Under the pieces are notes generated by a model. That model was given only the letters and a program-made list of their open reading frames with translations, was not told where the DNA came from and did not search any database. From Endocalyx cinctus (taxonomy: Eukaryota; Ascomycota; Sordariomycetes; Amphisphaeriales; Apiosporaceae), in contig BCKC01000001.1 of the NCBI GenBank assembly GCA_001600455.1, positions 1,700,441-1,764,440 on the forward strand: a stretch of DNA of 64,000 bases. Reading direction: 5' to 3'. Positions 37,002 through 49,926 of the stretch are shown here, piece after piece (within the stretch, counting starts at the first letter, position 1; each line of letters begins with the position of its first letter). The translations under genes and the position numbers were made by a program.

Positions 37002-37982
37002 GATGCCACGTAACGTTGAGATGCTACGTAATGCTGAAGAAATAGTGTCATATTGCCGGCTTTCAGAAAAGAATATAAGGCTCCATTGATTATATATTTA
37101 GGCATATTGTCAGTTTACTTCGCCGTACCTACGTCCGCAATCATTTCCTCTGAAGCTTTCGTGGCTTATATCTCAATAACTGACTGGATTAACTGCGGGC
37201 GCCTAATGCACCTATCCGTTGATATATGTATGTATGTGCTGTATTCATTGTATTCAATTACAGTCAAAAAGTGGAACATGGCGCCGCATGGCAAGGATGC
37301 TCTGTAGGACATACATAGTACATGCCCGTACTCTGTAATGTATACACTAATGTTCACGAGTAGTAGGCAAGTTTGCTAAGTCTTAACACAACGAAGGATC
37401 TAACCTCATCTTAAAAGTCCTAGAAACTATCGTCATATCAGTTAGTCAGTTACCAACTGAATCTGACCATTTTTTAGAAAAAGAAAAACAGGTTTTTTCA
37501 TAGGTATATGCTTTGAATATAGAGTAGGTTAGGATATTCTCAAGGCTTCACATATACTTCTACGATGTACGAAGTACCAAGTCTAATAATATACGGAGTA
37601 CGGAGTGATATAAAATCAGTTACACTACACAGTACGCCCCCAAGAAATGCAAGCCCTACAGCAGCGCTTATCCCTCACTCCCAAGGCTGATTTACCAGGG
37701 GGCAGGGGGGCTGCCAGGATAGCCAGTAAGGAGGAAGATCAGGCGCTAATCATAGTTGCATTGTCTTGGAAGAAGTGGACATGTTGTCTCATCTGTGTAT
37801 TGTATTTCGGTTGGATTTGCACATAAGTATTCGACCTATTCTCATACGGTGTCTTACTCATCTTTCCGAATATGAATAAAGGAACTAATAAAGGAAGGAA
37901 TGGGTGAATCAACAATTTCTCCCATTGCATCAATTGATTCTGAACTTGGACGAATCGGCACTTCTATTTGAAATGTCCATAG
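37002..37982. promoter_or_regulatory. Divergent upstream region
   Basis: Shared upstream DNA of the aspartic-protease-like gene and the GH47 mannosidase. It has a TACGGAGTA motif at 37592. No gene is supported; no specific promoter element was identified. Confidence 0.4.
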
Positions 37983-39934
<1,952 letters not shown>

Positions 39935-41215
39935 GCCGCCCAACGAGGCTCATTTCCCGTTATTTCGAAACAAAGAGTGGGTGCTCTTTAACAACTTCCC
40001 TACCATAAAATGTCCGCGAAAATTATGGAGGGCTCCCATATTCGGTAATTCAACATATCGAGCCGAAAATGGGCCGTCACATATTGCGGACTACACCATA
40101 ACGTGGGCTATCAGTGTCCGAGTTTACTTGAAGCCCAAGTTAACATACACATACGTATACCCATGCCGAATTCCGATAAAAAACAGACAAGCACATAACA
40201 TGAACGCAAAGGTAAAGATGATACTTGTCTTCAGCATAAACCACAACAGTCGACATAGATTTCAAGGGTTGGGGAGCATATATTACGGGGTACGAGGTAT
40301 GACGGCAAAACTAATAATCGATTCGAAGATTGGGCCATTAAGCTATATAAAGTGTATATTAGAGGTGGGAGACTCAAGGATCCTTACATTCATGTTGATT
40401 CGACTTAGTTATGACTGAATATGTGGAACGGCGGGCCCGATTCTTCAGTCTGGAGACTTGGGAGAAGATAGATCGACAGGTCAAATTCAAGCTCACCCCT
40501 TGAGTGAAGAATGATTCGGCCACAAGATGGTTCTCAAGCCATCTAGTTGAGACCTTTTTGCGTTCTTCGAGAATACTCTAAAAGCTAGGATGGCGAGAAC
40601 GCCTCGCGGTATCCTAAAGGATAGACTAATGATGAATATTAATTCCATAACGGCTTCATTGACATTCCTTGAATTCATTTCAAAAAGCTTGGATATTGAT
40701 AAAATTTATGAACTTGCTAGTATACATGTGCATGATAATATAACAGAAATTTTATCAGGAAATGAGACAGGAGAATAACCATTGAGGGCAGTGTACATAC
40801 AATAACTAATATGTGCGTCCGTCCATAAGAAGTAAACCTCTTCTAATTGGGGTAAGAGGAGCGTAGACACCGCAGAGACTATCGGTATTAGAATGTATTC
40901 AATCTTAGAGCAAGCTTAGGATGAGGCCTATAATCGGGATCGGCCTTGCGATAAAATCGAAAAAAAGAAGTACGTATGGAGGCATCGGTCGGGGTTGGCT
41001 AACGGACCCGTCGTTACCGATCTGCCGATGTCGTCACTATTACCCCCGCTGCCACTCAATGTGACTCATCCTGGACGACATATCATAGCACTATAACATG
41101 TTAAAATATTCACCAATCTCATATCTTCACTTTGAAACTTGCTCTATTCGTGCTTATACTACCCCGCAATTAGTACTCGCCAAAGAAGACTTCTCGCACC
41201 GCTGATTTTGGTAAG
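39935..41215. other. Intergenic region
   Basis: AT-rich spacer between two plus-strand genes. Open frames at 39894-40418 (overlapping the GH47 last exon) and 40590-40778 lack conserved motifs. The second, 62 codons starting MARTPRGILKDR, could be a small gene or relic, but I do not call it. Confidence 0.4.
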
Positions 41216-42459
41216 ATGACCCAAGCTACGCCCTCCAAGTATATTTACGGATACGATCACGAGGCGGCGTTTGACTCCGGCCACCTCCGAGTTGATTCCA
41301 TACATGAGGTCTACTACGAGCAGTATGGCAAGAAAGATGGTCTTCCCGGTATATTAGTTTCTTTATTATTTCCTTCTCTCATATATATTTTGTCGGCAGT
41401 AACCAGACCGACGTACTAACCGAGAGGTATACAAGTCATTTTTCTCCACGGCGGCCCCGGCGGGAACACCAGCCCCGGCAACGCGAAGTTCTTCAACCCG
41501 GCGGTGTACAGGGTCGTGCTCCTGGACCAGCGCGGCGGAGGCAAGTCCCGGCCGCGGAACGAGCTGAGGGAGAACACGACGCGGCACATGTCGGACGACA
41601 TCGAGCGGCTGCGGGCGCACCTCGGCATCGCCAAGTGGCACGCGGTTTTCGGGGGATCGTGGGGCTCTACTCTGGCCCTGTTCTACGCGCAGGCCCACCC
41701 CGCGCGCGTCGGGTCCATGGTCCTGCGCGGCGTCTTCGCGGCGCGGCGGTCCGAGCTGGCGCAGGCCGACGGCACGCCCGTCGCGAGGCAGTTTTTCCCC
41801 GAGGAGTGGGAGCGCTTTCTCGAGCACTTGCCGGAAGAGGAGAGGAGGGACCCGATGCCGGCGTACTACGAACGCATCACGTCCCCGGACCCGGCCGTCT
41901 CGGGACCGGCGGCCCGCGAGTGGAACCGGTGGGATCTCTCGACCGGCTCGCTCAAACGGGATCCCGCCTCGTTCGAGCAGCTGGACGATCCGGATTGGTG
42001 TCTCACGCACGCCCTTTTCGAGGCACATTTCTTGTGGAAACATGCGGCTTGGCTCGAGGACGGACAGCTGCTGAAGCCTGAGAACATCGAGAAGATAAAG
42101 GATATCCCGGGTATGTCTGTTTTTTCTCTTTCTTTCTTTCCTTTTTTTCTTACACGTGCCGCACGCCCAAGTTGCGAAATGAAGACTTTATTACTGTACT
42201 TGACAGCTGACAGGAACATTCTAGGTACGATTGTTCAAGGCCGCTACGATATCTTGTGTACGCCCATGACGGCCTGGCAGTTGCATAAGTCGTGGAAGAA
42301 ATCTTCGCTTTACTGGGTCGAGGATGCGGGACATACAGCCAGTGTAAGCTTTTCCTTTATCATTAATATTGTTACTAAATATAGTCGCTAACGTGTTTCT
42401 AGGAACCTGGTACATTTGCAAAACTCGTCGAAGTATGCGATGAATTGGCGAAGCTATAA
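41216..42459 (+). CDS. Proline iminopeptidase-like S33 peptidase
   Basis: Alpha/beta-hydrolase peptidase of family S33, which removes N-terminal proline from peptides; likely cytosolic. Exons 41216-41348, 41436-42110, 42225-42343 and 42403-42459, introns 87, 114 and 59 nt, 327 residues. The oxyanion motif HGGPGG starts at residue 49, LLDQRGGGKSRP follows, and the nucleophile is Ser119 in FGGSWGST. Asp278 (QGRYDILCTP) and His306 (EDAGHTAS) complete the triad. The cap-region segment EWNRWDLSTGSLKRDP is the E-W-x-x-W-E-like block of prolyl iminopeptidases. Exon 2 is very GC-rich, giving long antisense open frames. The stop and terminal exon were found by phase; the last 19 codons end LVEVCDELAKL. 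Confidence 0.9.
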
Positions 42460-43284
42460 CATGCTAAGCTACGTCAATATCTGCGTGGTGTAGGAGGTTG
42501 GACAAGGGTTTTCCATGAAGAGTCATCCACTCTCCATAATTCAGCGATCAGCCCCATTCCTGAATCTTTCTCTCAGGTCAATGACTTTGACATGATTGGC
42601 GATACGGACCCGTCTGTGAGCTGCAATCTCATCTCCTGTTTTAGCAAGCCAAGGGGACAAATTGGATAAATAAATAAGCGTTTGTGGTGAATTATCACCC
42701 TTGTTTTGGTAAGATTTTGTTACGTGTTGAATTCCACAGGGCAGTTGATTTTGAGTGGGCCGGGCTTAGTCTCATTCTGTGTATCTCCGGAGTACTTGGG
42801 TATTTATTTCTTAAACTTGTACAAGGACCTTGAATGAAGCTATACACTCATTCGTCTGCACTGCCGATGCGCGAGCAGCAAATACGTTATATTTAGGATA
42901 TGACATTACTTCAATTCCCGTGTAAGCCGCGTGGTATCCGAAAGCGCATTCCGCTTTGAGTGTCACTACGGCTGATGAGATTTTATCCCACTTTAAGAAG
43001 TATCGCCATGGCTGATCAGATTATATCCCACTTTAAGTATTATGGTGATTGACGATCCCACGCACCGCCATCTTTTTACCCTTGTTTTTTCCCTATTTAG
43101 ATTCCACGTGCCGCAATATTTTTGTTCTGAGTTAAACAGTCATTAGTACATATAGATATTGCTTCTCTACCTTTTTTTTTTAATACCCTCTGTGCTACTT
43201 GATTTAGATAAAGTTGAGGAAACGTGCAAAACGATACGGCTTGATTTACCATATTCGCAACACAAAGCATAGAAATACCCCAAC
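42460..43284. promoter_or_regulatory. Intergenic region with 40-bp tandem duplication
   Basis: The 3' flank of the iminopeptidase and upstream region of the next gene. Its main feature is the imperfect 40-bp duplication at 42970-43049. No coding sequence is supported. Confidence 0.45.
42970..43049 (+). repeat. Imperfect 40-bp tandem duplication
   Basis: Two adjoining 40-bp units (42970-43009 and 43010-43049) share GGCTGAT, AGATT, and the 14-base core ATCCCACTTTAAG with its following base class. They differ at scattered positions. They lie about 240-315 bp before the start of the 43285 gene. Confidence 0.8.
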
Positions 43285-44358
43285 ATGGATGACAAAGGCA
43301 AAACGAAGGCACAGGAAGCGGGCGAAAATGTTCAACTGGGATCGGGACAGCCCGCGGAACCGCCACCGCAGTACACCCCTACAGATCCCATGCTAGCACG
43401 CCAAATCCGGATAGCGGACGACTCCTCATCCGCGGAAAGCTTGAACCTGAACGAGACGTCGTCGACCCCGTACCGCCCTTTCCCGCCGGAGATGAAGGTA
43501 TACTACGAATGGAGCATCGCGGGGATGAGGTATTTCTGGCTCTGCGGCGAGAGTCAGAAAGACCGGCTCTTCACCGTCAAGATCCACACCGGCATGAGCG
43601 CGAGACCTCCCCTCCGCGAACGTCCCGGGATCTATCTCCTCGACGGGCCGGAAACGAAGACCCGGCTCCTCGCCGCCATCGGCGACGTGTCGCAGCTGGC
43701 CGCCACCGCTTACGGGCTCAACCTGAGCACCGTCATCCTGCTGCCCGGACTCCGCACGGAAGGCCTCGTGGAGGAGCATATGCGCGCGCGGACGACGGCG
43801 GACAAAAGCATCGCCTGGCGGTTCGAGATCGAGGTCGGCGGCGTTGGGTCCAAAATGCGCCGGGAGGCTTTTGAGTGGAGGAAGGTGTTGAAACACGAGA
43901 GGGACGAGGAAACGAAAGCAGGAGGTTTCAAGTTACTACGGGTCACGCCGTCGTCATCGCCGTCGCTCGACCCCGACAAAAAGAGCAAAACAGAGGAGAG
44001 CGGCGAAAGCAGCAGCCGGGTTCATACGTCTACCACTTCTCTAACCACGGCGTCGTCATCGAGCGCGACAGACGCGGGCGGCCAGGACCCCTTCGCCGTG
44101 TTCTCGTGGAAGAAGTTGCTGTCGAGCCCAAAACACCCGTTCGACTTGAAGTTTACCGGTGACGGGTTATCGGAGCAGATGGGCGACCGCTGGAGGCTGA
44201 TGGTGGTGATAACGGCTCTGAGACTCTGGTTGCTCCACTATCACGGCAAGACGCAGTACAAAACCATCGCCGCGGCGGAGAAGATTACACGAGCAGGGAG
44301 TGATGAGTTTGGACAATCAGGAAATGTAAAAGGGAAGGGGATAGGGAATGATCGATAA
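43285..44358 (+). CDS. Conserved-looking hypothetical protein
   Basis: Not recognised. Single exon, 357 residues, strongly GC-rich with C/G-ending codons, which supports real coding. The N-terminal 65 residues are Pro/Gln/Ser-rich and include PPPQYTPTDPM. A compact middle region (about 68-215) has alternating hydrophobic strands, for example VYYEWSIAGMRYFWLCGE, LFTVKIHTGMS, GIYLLDGPETKTRLLAAIGD and AWRFEIEVGG. After a Ser-rich linker the last block is DPFAVFSWKKLLSSP then WRLMVVITALRLWLLHYHGK. No signal peptide or clear membrane helix is present, except that the final hydrophobic stretch might be membrane-associated. The strand pattern is loosely like a tubby/LURP-type beta barrel, but that is a guess. 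Confidence 0.75.
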   Translation: MDDKGKTKAQEAGENVQLGSGQPAEPPPQYTPTDPMLARQIRIADDSSSAESLNLNETSSTPYRPFPPEMKVYYEWSIAGMRYFWLCGESQKDRLFTVKIHTGMSARPPLRERPGIYLLDGPETKTRLLAAIGDVSQLAATAYGLNLSTVILLPGLRTEGLVEEHMRARTTADKSIAWRFEIEVGGVGSKMRREAFEWRKVLKHERDEETKAGGFKLLRVTPSSSPSLDPDKKSKTEESGESSSRVHTSTTSLTTASSSSATDAGGQDPFAVFSWKKLLSSPKHPFDLKFTGDGLSEQMGDRWRLMVVITALRLWLLHYHGKTQYKTIAAAEKITRAGSDEFGQSGNVKGKGIGNDR

Positions 44359-45692
44359 GATGTCATTGAGGTCCGAGTTAAAAGGAATGCGGAAGGGACC
44401 CATCAAATAAATCGAGTTTTTCGATTCCATAGCGAAAAACTCGATTAAACCATGACGAAGATTAGTCGAGTTTCTGGTTTCTGGGTTTCTGGTTTTTATT
44501 TCTCTCTGATACCCTAATAGATTAGATTCACATGAAGTATACCGATCCCTGTAAACAGTAACAATATGATCGACATTGTATTAATATAGCAACATAGCGA
44601 TAACGTGTAGCATTAATATAATTGTTAGTACATATAGGTGCCTTGACCATCTTTCGGTCGAACCATTCGTGATTAGAACTCATCGCGACGCGCCGAATTC
44701 GCAGTGTAGAAGCGGCCCCGCTATCTTGGACGAGTTTTAACCCACGTTGCCGGAAGGCTGATCTACACCGGAACAGAAAGGAAACAATAAATGCAGATTC
44801 ATCGAAAAAAAGAAACAAAGGACCTATCATAAATCTCCTTAAACAAGGTGGTTGCAGTGCAGGAGACTATCTCATGCGCACTTTGACATTTATATGAACT
44901 TCTATCTATTTCAAGACTCTTGGTTCGTTCGTTATGATGGGCAGGTTCTGCGGGCGAAGACGAGCGCTAAAAAGGATGGAAATCTATTGGGGGCTGAGTC
45001 ACTGAAGAAGAACGAATCAAGAATCAGAAGTGGCTATGTTATGATTCAGTAGACCCAGTCTTTAAACAGCCAAGGCATACCCGCTAGAAACTACTGTGTA
45101 CCTAGTAGGCCTAGGAATAAATATTCTTAAGGGCTTAGATAGCTACCTAGCCTGCTAGACTGCCTAGGTACCTACTATATTAGGTAACTTAGTACATACA
45201 GTACAGTACAGAGTACTAAATAGGCCTATAGAATACTGTAATTAAGATACTTAAAGAGAGGGGTCAGGGGGAATTTTATAGTTGCACCGAGACATTGGAA
45301 CGCTACCGGGAGCCAAATTCAAGGTTGATTGCTGTACGGAGTATTACATAGTATTCCCATATATATAGAGGATCCCCAAAACAAGGCAAAAGAACGTTGT
45401 ATACGAGTGAAAGTTGAGATACCTCGCCATCTTTGTTTTCTTTTCATCTCTTCTTTTCCCCTTCTTTTCCTTGTTTTTAACTTCATACCCACTTGACCAT
45501 ATCCATATGTCGTAATATTTTAGTTTCCTACCAAAATACTGAAATATATATCATCGTAGCTTTGATTTCTATTTCTTTTTCACTTTTGGTTCTCAACGCG
45601 TACGATTTCTCATCTACGTATACTACAATTATGTGACCGCTCAACGTTAGAAATTTATATCTATCAGCCTGAAGGAGGGCATATTCACTACT
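44359..45692. other. Intergenic region with inverted repeat and TA-rich motif cluster
   Basis: Contains a perfect inverted repeat (44410-44446) just after the upstream gene, three GTTTCTG heptamers (44470-44491), and a block rich in CCTAGGTA/GTAC motifs around 45095-45250. TACGGAGTA occurs at 45335 and a TATATATA stretch near 45358-45366. The last part should be the lipase promoter. No gene is supported. Confidence 0.5.
44410..44446. terminator. Perfect inverted repeat (14-bp arms, 9-nt loop)
   Basis: Arms 44410-44423 and 44433-44446 are exact reverse complements built on ATCGAGTTTTTCG, with a nine-base loop. It lies 52 bp after the stop of the hypothetical gene, inside its likely 3' untranslated region. 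It could fold as an RNA hairpin affecting 3'-end formation or stability; the role is inferred. Confidence 0.55.
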
Positions 45693-47793
45693 ATGGGTTT
45701 ATTCAAAAGGAAGCAGCAAGCACCAGTATCACCGCCATCGCCGCCGTCACCACCACCTCCTCCGCCGCCACCGCGGAGGATCGATAATCCTCAATCCTCG
45801 TCTCCAAGGCCAATTCCTATTCCTCAATATGCTGCGCCCCCTCTTCCTCAACAGTCTAACCTTCAGTCAGCCGGATGCCTATCATCGTCCAATTGGAACA
45901 ATGCTCCGCCACCATCATATCCGGACCTGCACCCGTCGCCGAACCAATTTCGGGACCAAAGGCAATACCCGCCCATAATTGTGAATCAGCATTATTATTT
46001 AAGCCCTCCTCCAGTCCAGCATCCTTTGAATAATCCTTATATGAGTGGTAACGGCGCAAACTGCCTCAGTAAACTTAAGCTAAGCTCGGCCGTAGACTTG
46101 GCTCAGTTACCAGTAAATGTCGTTAACCAGATATTCGACGACGAGCTCCCCAAATGGCATTCGTACGGGTCTCAGATCCTCAACCAGGGCGCTGCCATGT
46201 ACGACCAACTGTGCGGTACATTTGACAACGTCATGACTTTGATTGACCGAGAGAAATTCTGCGGTAACGAAGAACAGCTGTTTACGTACCAGCATCCCGT
46301 CCCCGCCCCTGTTCCAGTCCAGCAGCCTCAGACTACTATATCGTCTAAGGGATTAACTACAACCAAGGGTCGCTCGAAGTCCAGTAAAAAGGATGCACCT
46401 AAAGGCCAGACGACCGCAGTTGCCTCTTCTCTGATATCAGGTGGTTACTTCGCAAAAGTTCACCTGTATTCTAATTCCAGGCTCCCCATGAACCTCCCTC
46501 CACTTCGTCTGTACGTAACAAGCATGCGATGCCTCTCCTGTAATTATATTCTAACGAAGACTAGATATATACCTACGTACCCGCTACTATGTTTAGCCGC
46601 GCAGTATTCGGAGCGAGTATACGAAAAGCCACGAGGGGAAGAGCGGGATTCTCTAGTCAGTGCCGACTGGAGAACTGGTACCAAAGCGATGTGCATCAAA
46701 TCAGTCCCTATGGATCATGTTCGTACCATCGTATTCGCCATACGAGGAACGGCTACGTTCATGGACTGGGCCGTAAATCTGAACACAGCCCCGACGGCTC
46801 CTACCGGATTTCTAGTTAGTAATTACGTATAAGAAAAATGATGTCGACTCTGCTAACTGATGTTAGGATGATGAAAATAACTTCTGCCACGCCGGATTTT
46901 TATCGGTGGCGAGAAATATGATCGCTCCAGTTGCCGCGCGGCTGCGACAATTGTTGGAAGAGGATCCGGAGAGATGCTCGTATTCATTGCTGATCACAGG
47001 TCATTCCGCCGGGGGCGCAGTCGCGTCTCTACTATATATGCACATGCTGGCGAGATCCAGGAAGGCCACGTCGGAGCTCAACATACTCACCGGGTGCTTT
47101 AAGAGGGTACATTGCATCACGTTCGGCACACCCCCGATTTCGCTGCTCCCGCTTCAGAAACCCGACAGACCGGAGCTTCAGAAGTCGCTGTTTCTGAGTT
47201 TCGTGAACGAGGGCGACCCCGTGGCGCGAGCGGACAAAGCCTACGTCAGAAGCTTGCTAGAACTTTTCGCCTCCCCGGTACCGTCGGCGGCCCGGGCGAA
47301 AGAGAAAGACGCGGATAAACTGTTGTTAATCAAACCCGCTTCGAACGCTCATCCGTTATCAAAGCACAGCGGTAAATCCAAAGAGAAAAAATCCAAGAGC
47401 CTATCGTCGAAGGCGTCGAGGGCGTCGATGAAGTCGTCCCACTCCTCTTCGCGTTCGCACTCGCAAGGTTCCTTGAAACCGAACAACAACAACAACAAGA
47501 CGACGACGGGGACTCCCCTTCCGGGCCCGGTGTGGAAGGTACCGGCGAGCACGCTCAGCAACGCCGGGAGGATCGTGGTGCTGCGATCCGGGAACGCGCA
47601 CGAGAACGCGCGCGTCAGCCACGCCAAGATGACGGTGGAGCAGCGGCTCGCCGACGGCGTCGTCGCGCAGGTGACCAGCGACGAGCAGCTCAGGGGTATC
47701 ATCTGGGGCGACCCCGTGTGCCACGTCATGAAACTTTACGCCGGTCGTATAGAGGTCCTGGCCGTCGGCGCCGTCACGGGGAAAGGGTACTGA
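45693..47793 (+). CDS. Class 3 lipase-family protein
   Basis: Alpha/beta hydrolase of lipase class 3, predicted to hydrolyse acylglycerols or phospholipids. Exons 45693-46510, 46565-46814 and 46867-47793, introns 54 and 52 nt, 664 residues. The N-terminal 200 residues are Pro-rich, with poly-Pro near residues 14-27, and no signal peptide, so it is probably cytosolic. The catalytic region begins IPTYPLLCLAAQYSERVYEK (restored by intron 1) and includes the strand VRTIVFAIRGTATFMDWAVNL. The nucleophile elbow is Ser403 in LITGHSAGGAVA; NEGDPVARAD likely supplies the Asp and CHVMKLY the His. A Ser/Lys-rich insert with SHSSSRSHS and a short Asn run interrupts the C-terminal half. Reading through the first intron also stays open, but removing it gives the family sequence LRLYIPTYPL. 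Confidence 0.87.
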
Positions 47794-49060
47794 TACTACC
47801 GATCGATGGGCGGATATTGTGAAAAGTAAAAATGTAATATTTATCTGGTAATGATTGATGATTTAATTCTTGAAAATTTTCATATATATAGATTAAGTTT
47901 TTTTCTGGGGGAGTGAGAAAGCTTTTGAAGGGCGTCAGGTTATAGGGTACTATAGCATTACATACGTGGATGGTTAGCTTGCTAGTTATCATTATCATCA
48001 TCATTATTGTTTTGAACCTGGAACACGGAATGACAAGCTACCAGCGATTTATTATTTTTGCCTCTCTTGAAAGGCATTGAAATAATGTCCTATATGGATA
48101 TTCGCAGATGGTTGACTGGCAGCTCGGTAGAGCTAAAGTAAAAAAAGCAAGACGCAGATACAAAGAAAACGATAAAGCAGAGCAGTACCTTTAATACGTG
48201 TACCTTGTTTATGCGTAAGGAGTTATAATTTAAGACATTTCTAGCTTCCATGATTTATTATAACTCGAATCTAGTTTCCGAATCTATCCGGTAACCGCCA
48301 CCCAAGCAACCTCTTATCACTTACACGCTCTTGTTTCCAACGTCATGTACGGAATACTTATTTAACATTCCAACTCTTAATAACGTTGATGTTACTATAT
48401 GGCTCAGGTCTTACTCCAAGCCTCTCCATATCCATGGGTGAGAAGTTGTAGAATATTTTCGTTCGACATGAGATATTATTGATTTAAGTTATAAGCCAGC
48501 TCCAAAATCTCAAGACGACGATACATGTAGAGGTGGCAAGTCCGATGGTGTTAACCGCAAGCACGGCCGTACGTAAAACCATGCTAGCAGAATATAGCGC
48601 CATAGCTACCACGAAAAGAGGCAAAAGGACAAGTCTGTCAAAATTTGAGCAGGACTGACGCACTAGTGGGAAGATGAAATGAGTTCAAGAAGAGATACCT
48701 GGAGTATAGGAGATATGGGATGAGAAAGGAGGGTTGGAGAGCAATATGGGCTAATAAGTGCGCAAGGCTCGCGGACCCTAAAAATTATTTTGATATTCGT
48801 TTTGCTTTCCCGCTTATTTTGGTTCCGAGTTCTTTGGCTTTTTTCTTTCTTTCTAGCTCCTGTTTGCGTTCATAACATTATATCGTACAGGAAGGGAAGC
48901 CTATACTTCTTGGTTGGTTTAATAGCCAGTGTCTGTTGGTAGTTCTCCGGGGTTTCCCGGGATACAGCTAATTAGCCTCTACGTTTGAAATAAGACTTGA
49001 TATTCCATTATTAATAATGCTGAGAGGAAAATATGCTCCTGTAACCTATTTGAAACCACC
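47794..49060. other. Convergent intergenic region
   Basis: Spacer of 1.3 kb between the lipase and the alpha/beta hydrolase 3' ends. AT-rich with an ATC-trinucleotide stretch near 47988-48007. No gene is seen. Confidence 0.45.
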
Positions 49061-49926
49061 TTAATTCTTCTTATTGGTTTCAACTACGAGGGTTTTCGCT
49101 AGCCAGTCCGCCTTACTAATAAATGGCGAGTGACCGGTATCGACCTCGATGATGCTATCAATCTTGTTTACTCCACTACCCTTGGCTATATCTATGAGCC
49201 AGTTAACGGCAGCCACGGTAGATGGTCGGTCTGCCGTACATTGGATATAAGTAGTTGGAATATATCGCCAGGCAGCATGTGTGGTGGTGCACCAGTAAGT
49301 TGCCAAACTCTGCGGCACAAGGTCGTTAGCGAGAGTAACGATGAGGCTCTCGTCTTGCACATCCTGATAAAACATGTCTTTAACATCCTCGGGAGATAAA
49401 GTAATAGTACCGGCCTATGATTTTTTCCGTAGTTAAGTATATGTTAGCGGCGAAATTCGAGATACTCAACAGGAATATCCATGCTATTATAAGTAACATA
49501 CCTCAAAATCAGTCTTCATCTCGGAAATCATATTATCTCGTGTACCCTCCGGGGAGTGTTGAAACCCTTCAGGTACAAGGAATGCGTTGATATAGATTAA
49601 CCTAATAACACCCCCCTTGAGCCCCTTTGATGTACATGTATCCTTATCTAAGCCGTCAAGAGCAGTGCCAGCCGTAAGACCACTAAAACTGTGGCAGACG
49701 ACGACAACATCGGCCCCTTCAACTTGGATGATATCTTCGACGGTTTTGTTAATGACGTTTACATCGGAAGACCAGTCAGATGTGGGGGGGGGGGGTTTGA
49801 ACCAGATGAAGGCAGCGCAGGAGCAATAGCCGAATAGCCTTCCTCTCGAAGTGCTGAGGTGAGTTTTTCCCAGCAACGTGGAGTGTGCCAAGCGCCATGG
49901 AGAAGGACGAATACGGGTTTTGACAT
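49061..49926 (-). pseudogene. Alpha/beta hydrolase, frame broken at a 12-G run
   Basis: Small esterase-like protein of the alpha/beta hydrolase fold. Exons 49926-49502 and 49414-49061 flank an 87-nt intron. From ATG 49926 the frame reads MSKPVFVLLHGAWHTPRCWE and LTSALREEGYSAIAPALPSS, typical of the family start. At the C12 tract (G12 at 49784-49795 on the plus strand) the frame shifts. The rest of the protein lies in another frame: DWSSDVNVINKTVEDIIQVE, the nucleophile elbow VVVVCHSFSGLTAG, then after the intron TITLSPEDVKDMF and the His region VDTGHSPFISKADWLAKTL. Exon 1 is 425 nt, so one base more or two fewer would restore the frame. Everything else looks intact, so a homopolymer length error or polymorphism is more likely than an old pseudogene. 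Confidence 0.8.
49784..49795. repeat. 12-G homopolymer inside a coding exon
   Basis: On the minus strand this is a run of 12 C in a Pro-coding segment of the alpha/beta hydrolase. It is the exact point where the reading frame breaks. Confidence 0.85.

Noticed and set aside
40590..40778. Small frame of 62 codons
   Set aside because: AT-rich, no family or splice partner; kept only as a remote possibility.
41366..42043. Long antisense open frame opposite the iminopeptidase
   Set aside because: Mirror of a GC-rich exon; low-complexity Arg/Gly/Pro-rich translation with no family features, while the plus strand carries a full catalytic triad.
43426..43896. Antisense and shifted frames over the 43285 gene
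   Set aside because: Products of the strong GC3 bias of the sense gene; Arg/Gly/Pro-rich with no domain.
46511..46564. Reading lipase exon 1 straight through without an intron
   Set aside because: The frame stays open, but it inserts 18 residues absent from the family; removing GTACGT...CTAG gives LRLYIPTYPL in phase.
47349..47729. Antisense frames opposite the lipase C-terminus
   Set aside because: Shadow of a GC-rich coding block; no start context or family match.
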